Positions 40,959 through 52,494 of a stretch of 64,000 nt of DNA are shown piece by piece; position 1 is the stretch's first letter, and each line of letters opens with the position of its first letter. A program made the translations under genes and the position numbers. Origin of the DNA: Desmodus rotundus (taxonomy: Eukaryota > Chordata > Mammalia > Chiroptera > Phyllostomidae); contig NC_071391.1 in NCBI RefSeq assembly GCF_022682495.2, positions 13,801,680 to 13,865,679 of the forward strand, in the 5' to 3' direction. Under the pieces are notes generated by a model that saw nothing but the letters and a program-made list of their open reading frames with translations, made no database searches and was not told the DNA's origin.

Positions 40959-42409
40959 TATGTTACATAAATGCCTCAAATCTCAAAGCTCTGCTTGACT
41001 GGCAGCAGGTTTGGTCTTTTACAGATGCCCCCTCTTCCACACTACTCAGGCTCCCCTTGAGTTTCCATAAATGGGTCAGGGTCATCGCTCACCACTACTG
41101 CCAGCAGGTGGAGGGGGACACTCAGGCATGTTCCTTGAGACCAGAGTCCACCAACTCTGGTCTCTCTAACAGCCTCCAAAAAGCTGCTCCTGCTGTGTTG
41201 CCTGCACCTGCTGTCCCCCAGCCCCAAATGCTGCCTCCTCTTTGAACTATCATGCTGCTGCCATTGTGCCGAGCCCTGGGGCTCACCCCTTGGCAAGGCC
41301 ATTTCAGGCCAGCAGCCAACCCTAAGTGGCCTTGGTGCAAACAGCTGCACATTTGCACAGGTAGTGAGACAGCCCGACTTTTGCAGAGTTCTGTCTGCGA
41401 ATGTTCTGCAGAAAACTTGCCTGGGTCCCATCGTGTTACAGCTCTTTTCCTGCACCCCAACAAGGAGGTGTGTCACAAGGCACCTCCAGTCTCAGGGTGA
41501 CTGGGTATAGCAGGTTCATGCTCTGTGTCTGCATTTCTCCAAGCCAGGCTGGGCAGATCCAGCCCGAGGGATTCCCTTCTCTCCCTGAGAAGTGAGGAGT
41601 GGGGATGGGCATATTCCAGAATCAGAACTAGAATCTCTGGTTCGCAAAGGGTGAGTGAGAGAGGCAGAAGGGGCCCTATTTCCCTCCCTGAGAACCCTGC
41701 CTCGGGTGGGTGTATCCTTCCTGCCTATTCTGCCCTCCTTGGGGCCCTGTTTTTACATCCGGGGCTCTGTTTTTAATAGTTACATGTACTATTTTTATAA
41801 TGATATATAATCATTATTTTTATTTTTTATTTTTTTAGCTTGGGCAGGATGATGGCCCCATGGGGGTGCTCTACACGTTCAGAGAAACTTCTCTAGTAAT
41901 GCACTATAGAAATGATCCCTGAAAAAGTAGTCTTCGTAATCATTATTTAAAAAAATCTAAGAATATAGACAAACATGAAAGGACACCCTCCTAGGGAAGT
42001 CGTTGTTAAGATAAAGAAATTGTTGAGAGGATGGTGTCTGGGGAGGAACTAGTTCAAGTCCCTGCACAGGGGTCCTGCATCCCAGGCAGCCCCCATAAAA
42101 GCTGCCATCCCTGCTGTCATTACTAAACTCACACACAAGGCCTTTCACATCCCAAACACAGTCTTGCTTGTTAAGGGCCTATAGGGAAGAGATGGGAGTT
42201 TGAGAGAAGTGCAGTAAGAAGCCAGCAGTCCAGAAAGCAACACCCATGTGGGCTTCCCCTTGTTCAGAGCAGGCTTGCCCTTGACATAGGCAGGCCATAG
42301 GGCTAGGCCAAGCGGGGAGAATGCAATCCTAGGAGTTGCTGAGACTGCACGGGTGCCCTTTTGACTTTGGAAGGAGCAAAGAGGAAGCTCCCTTTGAAGT
42401 GTGATTTTT
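40959..42409. other. About 1.45 kb, no gene called
   Basis: GC-richer sequence with mutually overlapping frames (144 and 113 codons minus at 41042-41476, 97 plus at 40952-41245) and no recognisable domain. An AT-rich run with ATTTTTT repeats lies at about 41785-41840. Confidence 0.4.
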
Positions 42410-43555
42410 TAAAGTATATTTTATTGATTATGCTATTACAGTTGTCCCAATATTTTCCCCTTTTGCTCTTCCTCTTCTCCTTCTGGCATCTCTATGATTT
42501 GGACGTTGGCACATTTGGAGATGTCCCAGAGTTTTCGTAAATTCTCCTTGGTTTTTTGAATTCCTGTTTCTTCATTCTGCACTGGTCCACTGTTTATTTC
42601 TTCCTTGAGTTCCAAATTGTTGACTTGAACTCCGGCTTCCTTCCCTTCACTGTCAGTTCCCTGTGGATTTTTCTTTATTTCACTTAGTGTAGCCTTCAGT
42701 TCTTCTCTTATGTGTTTGCCATACTCAGTGAGTTCTCCGAGCATCCTTACCACCAGTGTTTTGGACTCTGCATCTGATAGGTTGGCTATCTCCATTTCAC
42801 TTAGTTCTTTTTCTGGAGCTTTGATCTGTTTTTTCATTTGGGCCATGTTCTTTGTCTCAGCACACCTGTTATGTTGTAAGGGGTGGAGCCTTAGGTATTC
42901 ACCAGGGTGGGGGAACCCACTTAGCTGCCCTGTGGTGCTGTATGTGAGGGAAGCGTTGGAGAGGGAACGATGCCACTTGCTTGGCACTTGCCCAGTTTCC
43001 AGTCACTTCACCCACTTCCTGTATGTGACTGGTGTTCCTCTAGCTGTTGCCCTGGTGCTGGTTCCCAGAGTGGGTGAGTTTGTATACGATCTGAGACCAT
43101 GGGGTTCCTTTAAGTAGACTCTCCTGAGAGACCAGCAGTTTCTTCTGCTTCCACAGCCCCCACTGGTTTTCACAGCCAGAAGTTATGAGGACTTATCTTC
43201 CTGGCCCTGGAACCCTGGGCTGTGTGGTCTTGCCTGGGGCTGGGATTGCTTGCTCTGCAGGTGTCCCTCCTGGTTTTTATCCACCACATGTGAATGTGGG
43301 ACTGCTGTTCTGCCTGCTGCCACCACCTCACAGCCACTGCAGCACATCTTCTCTGCCCCAGCTCCCCGTCTCCGCCCCTCTGACCTGTCTGGATGAATAT
43401 GGTTTCTTTAAGCCCCTGGTTGTCAGACTTCCATACAGTTCGATTTTCTGGGAGTTCTGGGTGTTTTTTGTTTTGAGGCTAGCTGTGATCCTTTCTATAG
43501 TTGTGTGAGGAGGTGAAGGGTGTCTACCTTTGTTTCCATCTTGACTGGAAGTCCC
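42410..43555 (-). mobile_element. HAL1 with an internal deletion
   Basis: The 3' tip 'TATTTTATTGATTATGCTATTACAGTTGTCCCAATATTTTCCCC' is joined directly to mid-ORF1, so most of the 3'UTR and the ORF1 C-terminal domain (about 900 bp relative to the 36452 copy) is missing. The 5' end 'CCATCTTGACTGGAAGTC' is intact. A 15-bp target duplication with one mismatch, TGAAGTGTGATTTTT (42395-42409) and TGAGGTGTGATTTTT (43556-43570), shows that the element inserted as a unit. Confidence 0.88.
42436..42987 (-). pseudogene. HAL1 ORF1 remnant, C-terminus lost
   Basis: A 183-codon minus frame. The ORF1p-like part starts near MAQMKKQIKAPEKELSEME and covers the coiled coil and the RRM-like motif (IEMPEGEEEEQK). 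It then reads out into the deleted junction. The first 45 or so codons come from the 5'UTR. Confidence 0.8.
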
Positions 43556-43823
43556 TGAGGTGTGATTTTTAAAGTTAGGATTATAACTCTGGGTCCAAAA
43601 TTATTTCAATTACTATACTACGTTTCACTGTGCTCTAAATTTGCCTTTAAAGATTCATCTGGGGGGATTTTGAAGGCTTTTCTCTCTTCAATAACAGGGA
43701 GGCTAAGCCTCAGCAAAGATTGGATAAAACCAGTAGGTAGTAAGAGAATAGTGAATAGAGAAAGAAAGAAAGAGAAAGTGGCCAAATTCCTGAAAGAGGT
43801 GGTGGAGGGACAGTCTCTGACTT

Positions 43824-43877
43824 TTTCAAACTCTTTGAAAAGACTTTGAAAGAGTATGAAACTCTTTCATACTCTTT
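43824..43877. repeat. Two adjacent perfect hairpins with CTC loops
   Basis: The first has arms TTTTCAAA/TTTGAAAA around CTC. The second has 13-bp arms AAAGAGTATGAAA (43849-43861) and TTTCATACTCTTT (43865-43877), again around CTC. Confidence 0.9.
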
Positions 43878-43884
43878 ACCAGTA

Positions 43885-44265
43885 TTCAATGGTATGTGCA
43901 ATTTTTTTTCTTGCTATCGAAGGACATTTATGCCATTGGTAGTTTTTTAGTTTTACAAACAGTGTTGTGTTAAACAGTATTGTAATCACAACCTCTTGCA
44001 TGTGAATATTTCCCTAGGGTAGACACCTAGAAGTATTGTTGGGTCAAAGTGTGTATGTAGCTCATACTTTGGTAGATGCTACCAAGAAAACCCAAAATGT
44101 TGGTACCATTACATTTCTACCAACGAGAGACTAACCCTTCCCCCATCTTTGCCCACACTACGTGTAATACAGATATTACAAGTATTAATCTTGAAAATCT
44201 TAACCATCTTGTGGTTGAACAGTGAAATCTTATTGTTTTAATTTGTATTTTTTGATTATTAGGGA
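43885..44265 (-). repeat. L1M 3' region
   Basis: Antisense L1: 'ATCACAACCTCTTGCATGTGAATATTTCCCTAGGGTAGACACCTAGAAGTATTGTTGGGTCAAAG', 'CTTAACCATCTTGTGGTTGAACAGTGAAATCTTATTG'. Diverged. Confidence 0.75.
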
Positions 44266-44329
44266 GATTGATCAACAGGCTTTTCTTTTTCCTTTTTTTT
44301 TTTGTTCCTGCTCTCAGTCTCTCAGCAAT

Positions 44330-45055
44330 CATCGCTACTCTCTCTCTAAAATGCTCCCTTTCCTTGGCTTCTGTGACAACCCACACCAAATTACCCTGGC
44401 TTTGGTTCTGCACCTCCGGCCACTCTCTCACACTCTCCATTCCAGACTTCTCTTTCTCCACCTGGCTATAAATAGTGGCGTTACTCAGAGCTTAGTCACC
44501 TCTCCCCACCTCCCTCCACAGCTCTCAAACTACGTTCTCTCCCCAGACAATCCCATTCAGGCCCATTCAGGCTTTGAATATTGTCCCTACACCAACAACT
44601 CCCAAATTTATCTCCATCCTACTCCTCTCCTCTTGCTCTAGACTTGTCTGTTCCGCATCTCCACTTGGATGCCTCAAGAGCATGTTAAACTCACCATTCT
44701 AAAACCAAACTGAAGAGCTTGTTCCTCCAGACTAGTCCTTCAGGACTCCCACCTCAGGGACTGTCACCAACCTCAGGTCACCCAACAAGAACCTTAGGAG
44801 CCATCCTCGATGATTTCCTTGCCATGACTCCAGTACACATTTCATTTCAAGTCCTCTTGTGCTAAGAATCTTGGGAAAGTGTCCATTTCTTTCCACCCCC
44901 ACCAGCCCCGTCTCCCCAGAACTTTCCCACTGGCTGAATCCATGCTTGGCCCTCACCCACCTGTTCCCTACGCCACCACCACCATGACTTTTCTACAGCA
45001 ACCCTGACCATGTCATTTCCTTGCACAGAGGAAAAGCCACAGACTTATTAAACAC
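44330..45055 (+). pseudogene. L2/CR1-type LINE reverse-transcriptase fossil
   Basis: In sense, the 139-codon frame at 44222-44641 ends with a stretch like HSGFEYCPYTNNSQIYL. I align this with the L2 RT active-site region, where YADD is expected before SQIYI, so the catalytic box is decayed (YTNN). The following frames give readable but stop-broken text (LHLDAS, KTKLKSLFL, LGAILDDFL) that matches the L2 order. It belongs to an L2 ORF2 rather than its common 3' tail, which is rarer to see. Confidence 0.65.
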
Positions 45056-45242
45056 AAAATTGTTCATATTTGCTAAAAGAAAGGAAGGAAAAAGAAAAAA
45101 AGGAGTAACTGAAACATTTAAAAATAACAGATTAATCAAACACATCTAGTTCATCCATTGGATGGGACAACACGTAATTATCGAAAGCAAGTGTAGTTCT
45201 AGCAAATATGAAAGATCAGATAATTGCTATTGTTTAAAAATT
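45056..45242. other. AT-rich spacer
   Basis: A-rich DNA, no gene. Confidence 0.4.
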
Positions 45243-45760
45243 TAGAGCAGTGGTGGCAAATATATAATGTGAGCCTCAGGTATAATTAAACATTTTCTAG
45301 CAACAACATAAAAAAGTAAGAAACAGGTGAAATTAACTTTAGTAATATATTTTATTTACTCCAGTATATCAAAAATATTATCATTTCAACATGTAATCAA
45401 TATAAAAAGTATGAATGAGGTATTTTACGTTATTTTTTATACTAAGTCTTTGAACTCCAGTGCGTATTTCACACTTGCAGCACACCTCAGTTCAGATGCT
45501 AAATTTTAACCAGAAATATTGATCTCTGAAGAGTTAGACTTCATGACTTTTACACCTGAAAAGTAGATTCACATACCCATGTTGTTCCAAATATGCATAA
45601 GCTTTCCAGTAACTTAATCAAGGATCACTTTGATCATTTAAATTAAATTAAATTAGATATTTAGGTCCTCAGTTGCAGCTACCATATTTCAAAGGTTCAA
45701 TTGCTGTATATGGCTAGTGGCTACTGTACTGGATAACACAGTTCTAAAGTAAGGTAAGAT
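45243..45760. repeat. Ancient mammalian MER-type DNA element
   Basis: Phrases 'GAGCCTCAGGTATAATTAAACATTTTCTAG', 'AACAGGTGAAATTAACTTTAGTAATATATTTTATTTA', 'TCATTTCAACATGTAATCAATATAAAAAG' and 'ATGGCTAGTGGCTACTGTACTGGATAACACAG' make up a familiar mammalian DNA-transposon-derived repeat. The start GAGCAGTGG and end with CAGTTCTAAAGT suggest inverted ends. I cannot name the family securely. Confidence 0.55.
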
Positions 45761-46689
45761 CGCAAGTTCTCTAAAACACTTTGCAAACTTTATTATAAAA
45801 ATCTGCCAAAAGAAAAAAATATTATAGCCCTATCTTTCTTGGGAACAAATGCTCAATAAACTATTAACAAATTGAATCAAATGATATCTAAAAATAATCA
45901 TAACCAAATAGGATGTATTTAAGGAATGAAAGAATGGTTGTTCCTAAGCTTTCCTATAGGCATAAAAATCCCATTCACATTTGCATAAAAGTAAAATACA
46001 AATAAACAACAAAAATGAATATTCATGAAGAGACTATAAAACATTGCTAAAGGACGTAAAAGAAGACTTGAAAAGTAGGATAGCGCATGCCATGATCCTG
46101 AAGGTAAAGACCAAATATTGGTAAAGGTGTGGTCTTCTAAAATTAATCCATAATTTTAACGTAATTCCAATCAAAATGCCAAAAAGAACATTTGTTACAG
46201 GGGGGAGGGGACTAGTTAAACTAATTGTAAAGTTTATCTAGAAGAATAAACAAATGGAAAATAACCAAGAAAATCATGAAGAAAAGAAGTAACTTTCTTT
46301 TTCCTGATATAAAAATGACTTATAAAACTTTAGTGATAAAAACATCACGGTACCAGTACAGGAAAAAACAGGTAATGGCAATGGGCTCATAAATGTAGGG
46401 GAATTTGGTATAGAATAAAGATGGTATCTCTGAATATCCTCAGGGAAAAATTGTAAAGTTATCTCAAACCACACCCCAAAATAAATTCCAGATAACTTAA
46501 AGGTTTGGAAATTAACAAAAGAAACTAAAAAAAGACCTTGCAAGTTCACAAAGATAATACTGCCATTGTTTATTTTAAAATAATCCGGGGGATGGGGAGG
46601 GCCTTTGGTAATATGGTACTAAAGCCACAAGTCATGGAGGAAGTGATTGACAGGTTTGACTATTTTGGCAGACAAGACTGGTTACCAAT

Positions 46690-47035
46690 GAGATGTAAAT
46701 AAAAGTCTGCTGGGGACTACTGGGAAAGATTTTCCTTCCTGGTGAGATAACAGACCTGTGAGATGAAAAAAAAATTGTTCTCATCCTTTTCCTTCCAGAC
46801 TCGAGTGTGATGATGTAATATTTGGAGGTGTAGCAGCCATCTCGTCTTACAAGGGGGGACACTGTCAACACATTGTAGGGGCAAACCTGAAAGACCTAGA
46901 GACGGATAAGATCTCTGAACCCCCAAACCAATTCTGAGACCACCTACCTCTGGAGTTCAGGCTAATTAAATTATTAATATTTTATGGGGTAAGCCCTACT
47001 GCCTGACTTTCTTCTCCTAGGGCTGATACAAATAT
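46690..47035 (+). mobile_element. Possible LTR-like insertion
   Basis: This block breaks the L1 text. 'CACCTACCTCTGGAGTTCAGG...TAATTAAATTATTAATATTTTATGGGGTAAGCCCTACTGCCTGACTTTC' resembles the end of old ERVL or MaLR LTRs. Only a weak match, so the family is unassigned. Confidence 0.35.
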
Positions 47036-47686
47036 ATAAAAGATAATAACTTTCTATGGCAAAAGACACAATGAACTAAGTGAGAAAAAATAATTGCAAC
47101 ATGGATGTCAAGGCTAATAGCCTTAATATATAAATGACTTTGATTAACCAATAGGAAAATAAGAGGATACCTTAATAAAATCAAATGGGCAAAGAACATA
47201 AACAGATAATTAATAAATGAAATTCAGCGGACAAGTGAAGATCTGAAAACATGATCAATCTCATCAGTGATCAAGGCCTTACAAATTGAGACCACAGTAG
47301 AATATTATTTTTTGCCATTGTACTGGCAAAGATAAGAAGGAGCGGTAATGGCTAACGCTAGAGTTGGTGTGCAGAATCATCTTTCCTCATACATGCTGGT
47401 GAAGTGTAAATTGGGACAATTTTCTACAGAATCACTTAATATGAGTCAGATTTTAAAAGATGTATCCTGTATTTCTCAGCAATTTTCCTTTTTGAAGTTT
47501 TTTCTAAGGGAATAATCAGATGTGATAAAAATGTGTATGCAATGATGGTTGGTGCGGTATTCCTTGTAATAGTAAAAAAAATGGATGTAACTGAAACATT
47601 TCCAACAATAGGTGATTAGTTAAATAAATTATGAACGCTTAGTCAATAGAATGGAATTCTAGGTAGCCATTACGAAGGCTGATGCA

Positions 47687-47910
47687 CTAGCCCTGGCTGG
47701 CGTGGCTCAGTTGGTTGGAGCATTGTCCTGTAACCTAAGGGTTGCAGGCTCAATTCCTGGTCAGGGCACAAGCCTAGGTTATGGGTTCGATTCCCAGCCT
47801 AGGTGCATATAGGAGGCAGCAGATTAATGTTTCTCTCTCTCCCTTCCTCTCTGCTTTCCTCTCTGTCTAAAAACAATGAAATAAAATGTCCTCGAGTGAG
47901 GATTTAAAAA
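47687..47910 (+). mobile_element. VES-type SINE in the plus-strand L1
   Basis: Head CCCTGGCTGGCGTGGCTCAG at 47691-47710, B box GGTTCGATTCC, CT-rich body and A-rich tail. The target duplication AAGGCTGATGCA at 47675-47686 and 47911-47922 is perfect (12 bp). The DNA between the head and 'GTTCGATTCC' carries a second, near-duplicate phrase ('CAATTCCTGGTCAGGGCAC', then 'GGGTTCGATTCCCAGCC'). Confidence 0.9.
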
Positions 47911-48460
47911 AAGGCTGATGCATTATAGGTGCTGACATGGAAAGATTCTCATGCTCTAGTGACAAGTAGGGAAAAGCAGGCTACAAAACACTATATGCTA
48001 TGATTCTCTGCATGTCAATGTATGCATATATATTTAAAGGGCTTTTCAAAAATAATAGTGATTATCTTTAGGAAGTGAGATAGAGAGGGAACCTTTATTT
48101 GTCTGTATTGGTTGAATATTTTATACATCAAAATAAAAAGTTGACTCTTGTTTCAGAAATAAAATGTTTCCAGAGTAATATGCAGCGATGTGAAAAAAAA
48201 CATGTGACATATTGCTAGGTTTAAAAGTACAAGTCAGTGTTATAGAAGGGTATTTTAAGAGTGGGACTAATTTTATTGAAAATTACCTGGAAAGTTGTAC
48301 ACCAAAATTTTAACAGTAGTTATTTCTTGGGGGTGGTGTGTGGAAGTGTGTGGTGGGAATTTGAATGATTTTTATTTTATTGGCCATACTTCTCTGCTTA
48401 AAAATATTTTAAAAAAGACACTCATATTTCTTCTATGGAAAAATGTTACTGTTAAAAAAC

Positions 48461-48590
48461 AAAAGAAGGAAGGAAGGAAGGAGGGAGGGTAGGAAGGAAG
48501 GGAGGGAGGGAAGGGAGGGAGGGAAGGGAGGAAGGAAGAGAGGGAGGGAAGGGAGGGAGGGAAGGGAGGAAGGAAGAAAGAAAAAAACCA
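48461..48590. repeat. (GGAA/GGGA)n tract
   Basis: Uninterrupted purine repeat of GGAA and GGGA units on the plus strand. The 72-codon minus frame rich in Leu, Pro, Ser and Phe comes from it. Confidence 0.95.
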
Positions 48591-48599
48591 ACACTAACT

Positions 48600-50394
48600 T
48601 GGACTGAGCCCTCTTGGAAGACAGCTAGGATCCTGAGAAGCCTACAAGAAGGGTGTTGATTTGATGACATTAAATATAAAACCTGACATTATTTATTTAT
48701 TTTTGTCTTTTGTGTTACAAAGGATTTTGACTCAAAAGATATAATAAAACAGTAAATTACAAATAGAGAAAAAATGTCAGGATCAAGACAAATAGCAATG
48801 TACTGGAAAGGTGAAACTGGGGGGAGCAGGGTCTTGCACACTTTAGAAAGTTGAGCTACAGGTGAGCCCTGGCCCCTCCCACCCATCCCACAGAGCCTGG
48901 GGTCCTCTGCCTGTCCAGCGGGAGACTTGCAGCATCTGGACATTTGCTCCTCCCCTGCTCAGGGTGACCCTGTGAAGAGGACAGCACAGTAGATACACTG
49001 TGGGGTGTCGGTCCAGCCCATAACCACCCCTTTTCCTCTGCCTCCAAAAGGGGGCTTGTAATACACAGTGGACTGTGACAGCTGAACCTCTGGCCCAAAC
49101 AGAGCTGGGTGGAGTCTGTCTCTGAGATGTTCGGAACTGGGCCTGAGAGCTGGCTGCCGTCTGGCTGACCAAGTTCGGGGGCCTGAGTAGGGGTTGTCCT
49201 ACACAGAGCAGAGCACACCTCCTAGTTGGGGCCCTACAGTCCACTTGTATTTTGTGAGGCTCCTGGTACATTAAGAAAGAAACAAGGTTACATAAACGAT
49301 GGTGTATGTTTAATGTTTATATTGAACAAATTAATGCTTTTAACACCAAAAAATACAGTGCCACAAAAATGTTCGGTTCACAAGATAATTACAGGATTTA
49401 TTAGAGTATTAATTCATGGTGCACTACAGGCGGTGTGGTCCAGAGCCAAAAGGGCCGGTGCCAGCCTCCTGCTCCCCTCCTGCCACATGCCCCCGAGGCT
49501 GGGAACTGGGGGCTGAGCCCAGGGGAGGGGGAAACTAGTGCAGCTGGCAGCCTGCAGACAGGGGGGTCCCTGATCCTCCCTCCCACCCCCTCCAGGGCTC
49601 TGGGCCAGGTCTTTCGGAAGCCTGCTGACCTGGCCTCTTGAGACACCCCATACCTCCCAGAGGAATGATTTTGCCATTCCTTGTTTACTGCCTCCACCTG
49701 ACATGGACTCCTACCCCTGGCAGCCAAAGAACTTCACCAGGAAGAACTTGCAGACGTCCTAGATTCTGCTTCTTCACGCGAGGTGTGTTTTTTAGCTGGT
49801 GACGAATTCCCCTCCCAGGGAGAAAGGGAATTTTCAGCTTCCGTGGCCCTAGTCTGCAGTGAGTTCGTGCGTTTTCTCCCAAGGTGAAGGAGGATTGTTT
49901 AAAAGATGCTGAGTGGCAGGGAGAAGAATGTCACCTCAACATCCCTCCGCCAAGCCGGGAGAGGTTTGGCTGAGTCTCAAGGACGGCAGGTTCAGACAAG
50001 GGCAGGCCTGGCTGCCTTACTGCGAGCCAGAGTTGGTTTCCTGGCACTGGAGAATGTTGGGGAGCCTTGGGGTCCTGCTTCAAGGCCTTTCCTAGAGTGG
50101 GTTGGTCGTAAAACTGGCTTCCGAGGAGGGGTGAAGAAGGTGAGGGAGGCACCTGCTCTCTAAGGGGTTGCCATGCGGACTCTGCTCCGGGGAGAAATAG
50201 AACAGCAGAAGTTGGTTCCGTTACACTGGTCACCTTAGTTCTCTGATTCCCCTGGTGCCTAGCAGTGAGCCTTAAATAAAGCAGACCGTGGTGCTGTTTG
50301 TGGTCCCCAGTGCTGTCGGCAGCGTAAAGCCTTTGTTCTTTGCTCTTTGCTCAGACAACTCCAGGAGAGAATGCTCCGGGACTCTCTTCTTCCC
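48600..50394. other. About 1.8 kb repeat-poor DNA, no gene called
   Basis: GC-richer segments at 48840-49230 and 49440-50160 hold several overlapping frames (142 and 120 codons minus at 48843-49271; 108 minus at 49401-49727; 100 minus at 49931-50233). None has a recognisable domain and they conflict with each other. Possible regulatory or exonic content cannot be excluded. Confidence 0.4.
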
Positions 50395-50525
50395 CTCCCA
50401 TTGCTAACCAGACCCACAAATATTTCCTGAGCACCTACTGCGTTCTAGGTTCCCTCTAGGTGCTGGGAATATGGCGGTGATGGACAAGACAGCCATGCTC
50501 CTTTCTCTCTTGGAACTTAGGCCTT
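50395..50525 (-). repeat. L2 LINE 3' end
   Basis: Reverse L2: 'CACAAATATTTCCTGAGCACCTACTGCGTTCTAGGTTCCCTCTAGGTGCTGGGAATATGGCGGTGATGGACAAGACAG'. Confidence 0.8.
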
Positions 50526-50638
50526 TCCATACCAGCTCTCACCATCCACCCCCAATGTACATGAAATAAAAACACAAAACACAGGAGAACCATGTCTCAC
50601 TTCTTTTGACCCACCAAATAGTACCAAGCATGTTGTTT

Positions 50639-50666
50639 CAGAGAGAGAGAGAGAGAGAGAGAGAGA
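50639..50666. repeat. (GA)n microsatellite
   Basis: About 13 AG/GA dinucleotides. Confidence 0.95.
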
Positions 50667-51839
50667 TTCACTAGTAAGAAAACTCCCAGTTTTGTGGAAG
50701 TCTCCTAGAACAAGGGGCCCATTTTTGTCATTCCTTGTTCAAAATTCCCGTGTCCCCCACTCAATGCACACACACACATACATATGTTACTCTCACAGTT
50801 TACATTCATAACATGCACAGCTGGAGAGCAGCGGAGTCTGCCTTCCACATTATACAGAAGGGATTGGCAGCTGGGACTGAAGGCGATAGAAATAAGCTAT
50901 TGATCAAGGGTTATAAAAGTACTGCCACTGGGATCCTGTGATGCTGGCAAGCTGAGGGGAGCGGTAAAGCGCTACACAAATGCAATAACATTTATAACCC
51001 GAGGGCAAGTGCTTTTTACATGGAAACAGAAAGCTGATCCTCTGTTTAAGTCTCCCCTCCTCCCTGGGCTGGGCTGGCCTTTGACAAGTGCAGGGACAGG
51101 AGCCTAAGCAGGGTCACTTTGGTTGAGCTGGCCTCTTACTCTCTGGCTAAGTGACGACGGTCTCTTTTCTCCATGCCCCTGCCTTCTGGTGGTCTGGGGA
51201 GTAACCTGCACTTTGAAGCCTCTCTGGCTGGAGGGAAGAAGGAGTGGTGACCTGTCACCCTCAGAGGCCCAGCAATGCCTTTGCCCTGTGGGTCTTGCTT
51301 GTTTGCTTCGTGGATGTTGCCCAGTCCTATTGAGAGCTGAACTTTTCACTTGAATGGATGCTGGAAATCACTCTTTAGAGCTTCATTCTGTGACATTTGT
51401 AAAAAGGAGAAGTCCTACTTGACGGAGAAATAATGCAGACCGGAGATGGCTCTGGAGGTACCACAAAACAGTGAATGCATCATGATGACTGGACCTAGGT
51501 ATTCAGCTTTTTCATCCCAAACTCACCAGACCTCTGCTTCCTGACATGTGTTCCCAAGACCACCAATTCTGTAAGATGCTCCATGAAAAATGGGGCTATG
51601 TGATCAAGCAAATTGGGAAAATGCTTCCTCTTGCAGAGTCCTACTGCAACTTTGCAACTCGAAGGCTCTGAGAAGTCCTGCAGTGAAGGAACAGTTTAAC
51701 TTTGCTTCACAGCAGCTCCCAGATTCACACGACTGCCCCACTGTCCCCTCATTTCAAATTTCTTTCACCTTTTTTCTTTTTATTACCTAATGCTTATTAA
51801 TAGCACACTTTGGGAAATGCTGCCAAGGCACTTACAAGA
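50667..51839. other. No recognisable feature
   Basis: Repeat-poor DNA with a short CA/TA run at about 50765-50785. Frames of 60-81 codons occur on both strands without a domain. Confidence 0.4.
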
Positions 51840-52065
51840 GGACATTATGTTTTTCCTACTATGTGCAAGACACTTTACGTGGATTATTTCTAACCATCAA
51901 AACAACTCCACAACATCTTATTATCCCTATTTCATGGATGCGAAGAAGGAGGCTAAGAGTGGATGAATAACCTGTCCAAGGCCCCTCAGCTATGGAGTAA
52001 CTTAGCCACGATTCTCACCCAGGCCGTTCTGACTCCCAATCACACATCTTCCATCATACCATGTG
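51840..52065 (-). repeat. MIR SINE
   Basis: Reverse MIR: 'CTACTATGTGCAAGACACTTTACGTGG', 'AACAACTCCACAACATCTTATTATCCCTATTTCATGGATGCGAAG', 'AACCTGTCCAAGGCCCCTCAGCTATGG'. Confidence 0.8.
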
Positions 52066-52267
52066 TCTTCCTACGTGGGATAGAGACTTGCTTCTCTTTT
52101 TTTTGCCAAAGAGGTGAGTTGCTCTTCCTTGAAGACCCTAGTCTCAGGGTCCATTCATTCTGCCGAAAGCCTTGCCCTAGTCATCCCTTTGCCTGCCACT
52201 ACCCCACATCATCCTGACGGCTCAGGGAATTCCCATTAGAAAACAGAACCTGAATCTGAGCAGCCAT

Positions 52268-52425
52268 GGGCAGGAATCCTGGGTTCGCTATTTACAATTT
52301 ATGTGACTTCAGGCAATTTACTTAACACCTCTGCGCAGTTTTCTTATCTATAAAAGTTTAAGTTTGTACAAAACATCTGGCCCAGAATGCTTAGTAAATG
52401 GCAGCTGTTATTTTCACTGTTAATT
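52268..52425 (+). repeat. MIR SINE
   Basis: Sense MIR: 'GGAATCCTGGGTTCGCTATTTACAATTTATGTGACTTCAGGCAATTTACTTAACACCTCTGCGCAGTTTTCTTATCTATAAAAG', tail 'CCCAGAATGCTTAGTAAATGGCAGC'. Confidence 0.8.
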
Positions 52426-52494
52426 ATTAACAGCAATTCTTTATGGGGAAAAAAACTCATTAGGAAAATTTTAGGGATCCCTGTTTTCAATCCC

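Larger units (their letters stand above)
45765..48250 (+). mobile_element. L1M, plus strand, ORF2 end and 3'UTR
   Basis: Sense L1 ORF2 and 3'UTR text: 'CCTATCTTTCTTGGGAACAAATGCTCAATAAACTATT', 'AATTCCAATCAAAATGCC', 'GTGATAAAAACATCACGGTACCAGTACAGG', 'GAAGATCTGAAAACATGATCAATCTCATCAGTGATCAAGG', ending near 'TTGAATATTTTATACATCAAAATAAAAAG'. It is interrupted at about 46690-47035 (LTR-like) and by a VES SINE at 47687-47910. No open frame survives. Confidence 0.75.

Noticed and set aside
48461..48590. Possible CRISPR-like or spaced repeat array
   Set aside because: A simple GGAA/GGGA microsatellite with no spacers. CRISPR arrays are not expected in a mammal.
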